32,024 bases of DNA from Methanomicrobiales archaeon HGW-Methanomicrobiales-2. GTDB taxonomy: Archaea > Halobacteriota > Methanomicrobia > Methanomicrobiales > Methanoculleaceae. The stretch is from contig PGYL01000038.1 in assembly GCA_002839645.1 (NCBI GenBank), positions 1 through 32,024 on the forward strand. The letters are read 5' to 3'. Within the stretch, counting starts at the first letter, position 1; the number at the start of each line of letters is the position of its first letter. The notes beneath the pieces were generated by a model. That model saw only the letters and a list, made by a program, of their open reading frames with translations. It ran no database searches and was not told the DNA's origin. Shown here in pieces: positions 31,860-32,024 of this stretch. Both the position numbers and the translations under genes were made by a program.

Positions 31860-32024
31860 TCACTCCGGCTTTTTGGCCGCTTCGACCTCGAGGTGCACCA
31901 TGGGAACGTGAGCGCGTCTGTCGGATGACGGATACCGCTCCACGTAGCGATTCGCCAGTTCGGCGACGAACGCCGGCCGGGCCCCTTCGGGCAGCGGCTC
32001 CAGGTACAGGTGCCAGGTTGTCCG
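31860..32024 (-). CDS. SAM-dependent methyltransferase, C-terminal end (runs off window)
   Basis: The last 54 residues of a gene entering from the right edge: TTWHLYLEPLPEGARPAFV, then NRYVERYPSSDRRAHVPMVHLEVEA to a TGA at 31860. This is the tail typical of trans-aconitate-like class I methyltransferases (a C-terminal Tyr/Pro segment followed by a VxMVxLEVxA strand). The SAM site lies outside the window. It converges on the radical SAM gene with an 18-base gap and so is not part of that operon. Confidence 0.6.
   Translation of the reverse strand, partial: RTTWHLYLEPLPEGARPAFVAELANRYVERYPSSDRRAHVPMVHLEVEAAKKPE

Noticed and set aside
1-32024. CRISPR arrays, tRNA or rRNA genes
   Set aside because: No regularly spaced repeats and no cloverleaf or rRNA-like segment could be recognised by reading both strands; a covariance-model search was not possible here.

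Overview
The window is almost certainly part of a metagenome or draft contig from a methanogenic archaeon of the Methanomicrobiales (Methanoculleus-like). Reasons: high GC, TATA-type promoters with short leaders, GGAGGTG-type ribosome binding sites, oligo-T terminators, and gene content typical of these methanogens: a nitrogenase-like protein, PsbP-like and membrane-anchored Lon-like proteins, a PflA-like radical SAM enzyme and a bacterial-type MutSL pair. The first ~1,065 bases do not belong with the rest. They read as a proteobacterial operon fragment on the minus strand (ECF sigma factor, zinc-finger anti-sigma, HvfA-type copper RiPP precursor, first codons of its MNIO enzyme), cut by G/C homopolymer at both ends. 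At the inner edge (about 1064-1083) a sigma factor and an EVE-domain gene are both broken, so this is best read as an assembly chimera.

Layout. 1-1065: foreign fragment. 1066-2849: EVE-domain 3' end, a decayed IS200/IS605 (TnpB) end and an AT-richer rhuM gene, i.e. an accessory region. 3026-5787: a minus-strand Panacea-antitoxin / PIN-toxin pair, a 105-codon orphan, and a rearranged second copy in which antitoxin tail and toxin C-terminus are joined in frame. 5815-6612: a possible decayed zinc-ribbon ORF and regulatory DNA. 6613-11349: an AttH/CrtC-like lipocalin protein, a universal stress protein, a PH-domain membrane protein, a GNAT acetyltransferase, a small coiled-coil protein and a tautomerase. 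11441-12607: a solitary NifD-like protein. 12756-14576: a secreted zinc phospholipase C-like protein. 14821-16565: a tandem pair of paralogous lipoproteins. 16614-19467: leuC-leuD-leuB on the minus strand. 19614-23840: mutS-mutL, divergent from leuC; mutS is broken by a corrupted G/C tract. 24390-26024: a PsbP-like protein and a membrane-anchored S16 (Lon-type) protease. 26405-31841: a tightly coupled five-gene operon: iron/cobalamin-type ABC importer (lipoprotein SBP, permease, ATPase), class I methyltransferase, and a radical SAM enzyme carrying a C-terminal domain homologous to the importer's own binding protein. The 3' end of another methyltransferase closes the window on the minus strand.

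The best candidate for an undescribed system is the 26405-31841 operon: a metal/cofactor importer linked to a methyltransferase and a radical SAM enzyme with a cytoplasmic copy of the binding-protein fold, preceded by two inverted repeats that look like operators. It suggests uptake of a metal chelate or tetrapyrrole followed by processing inside the cell. The Panacea-PIN pair with its fused duplicate is the second candidate. The HvfA fragment is interesting biology but should not be assigned to this archaeon.
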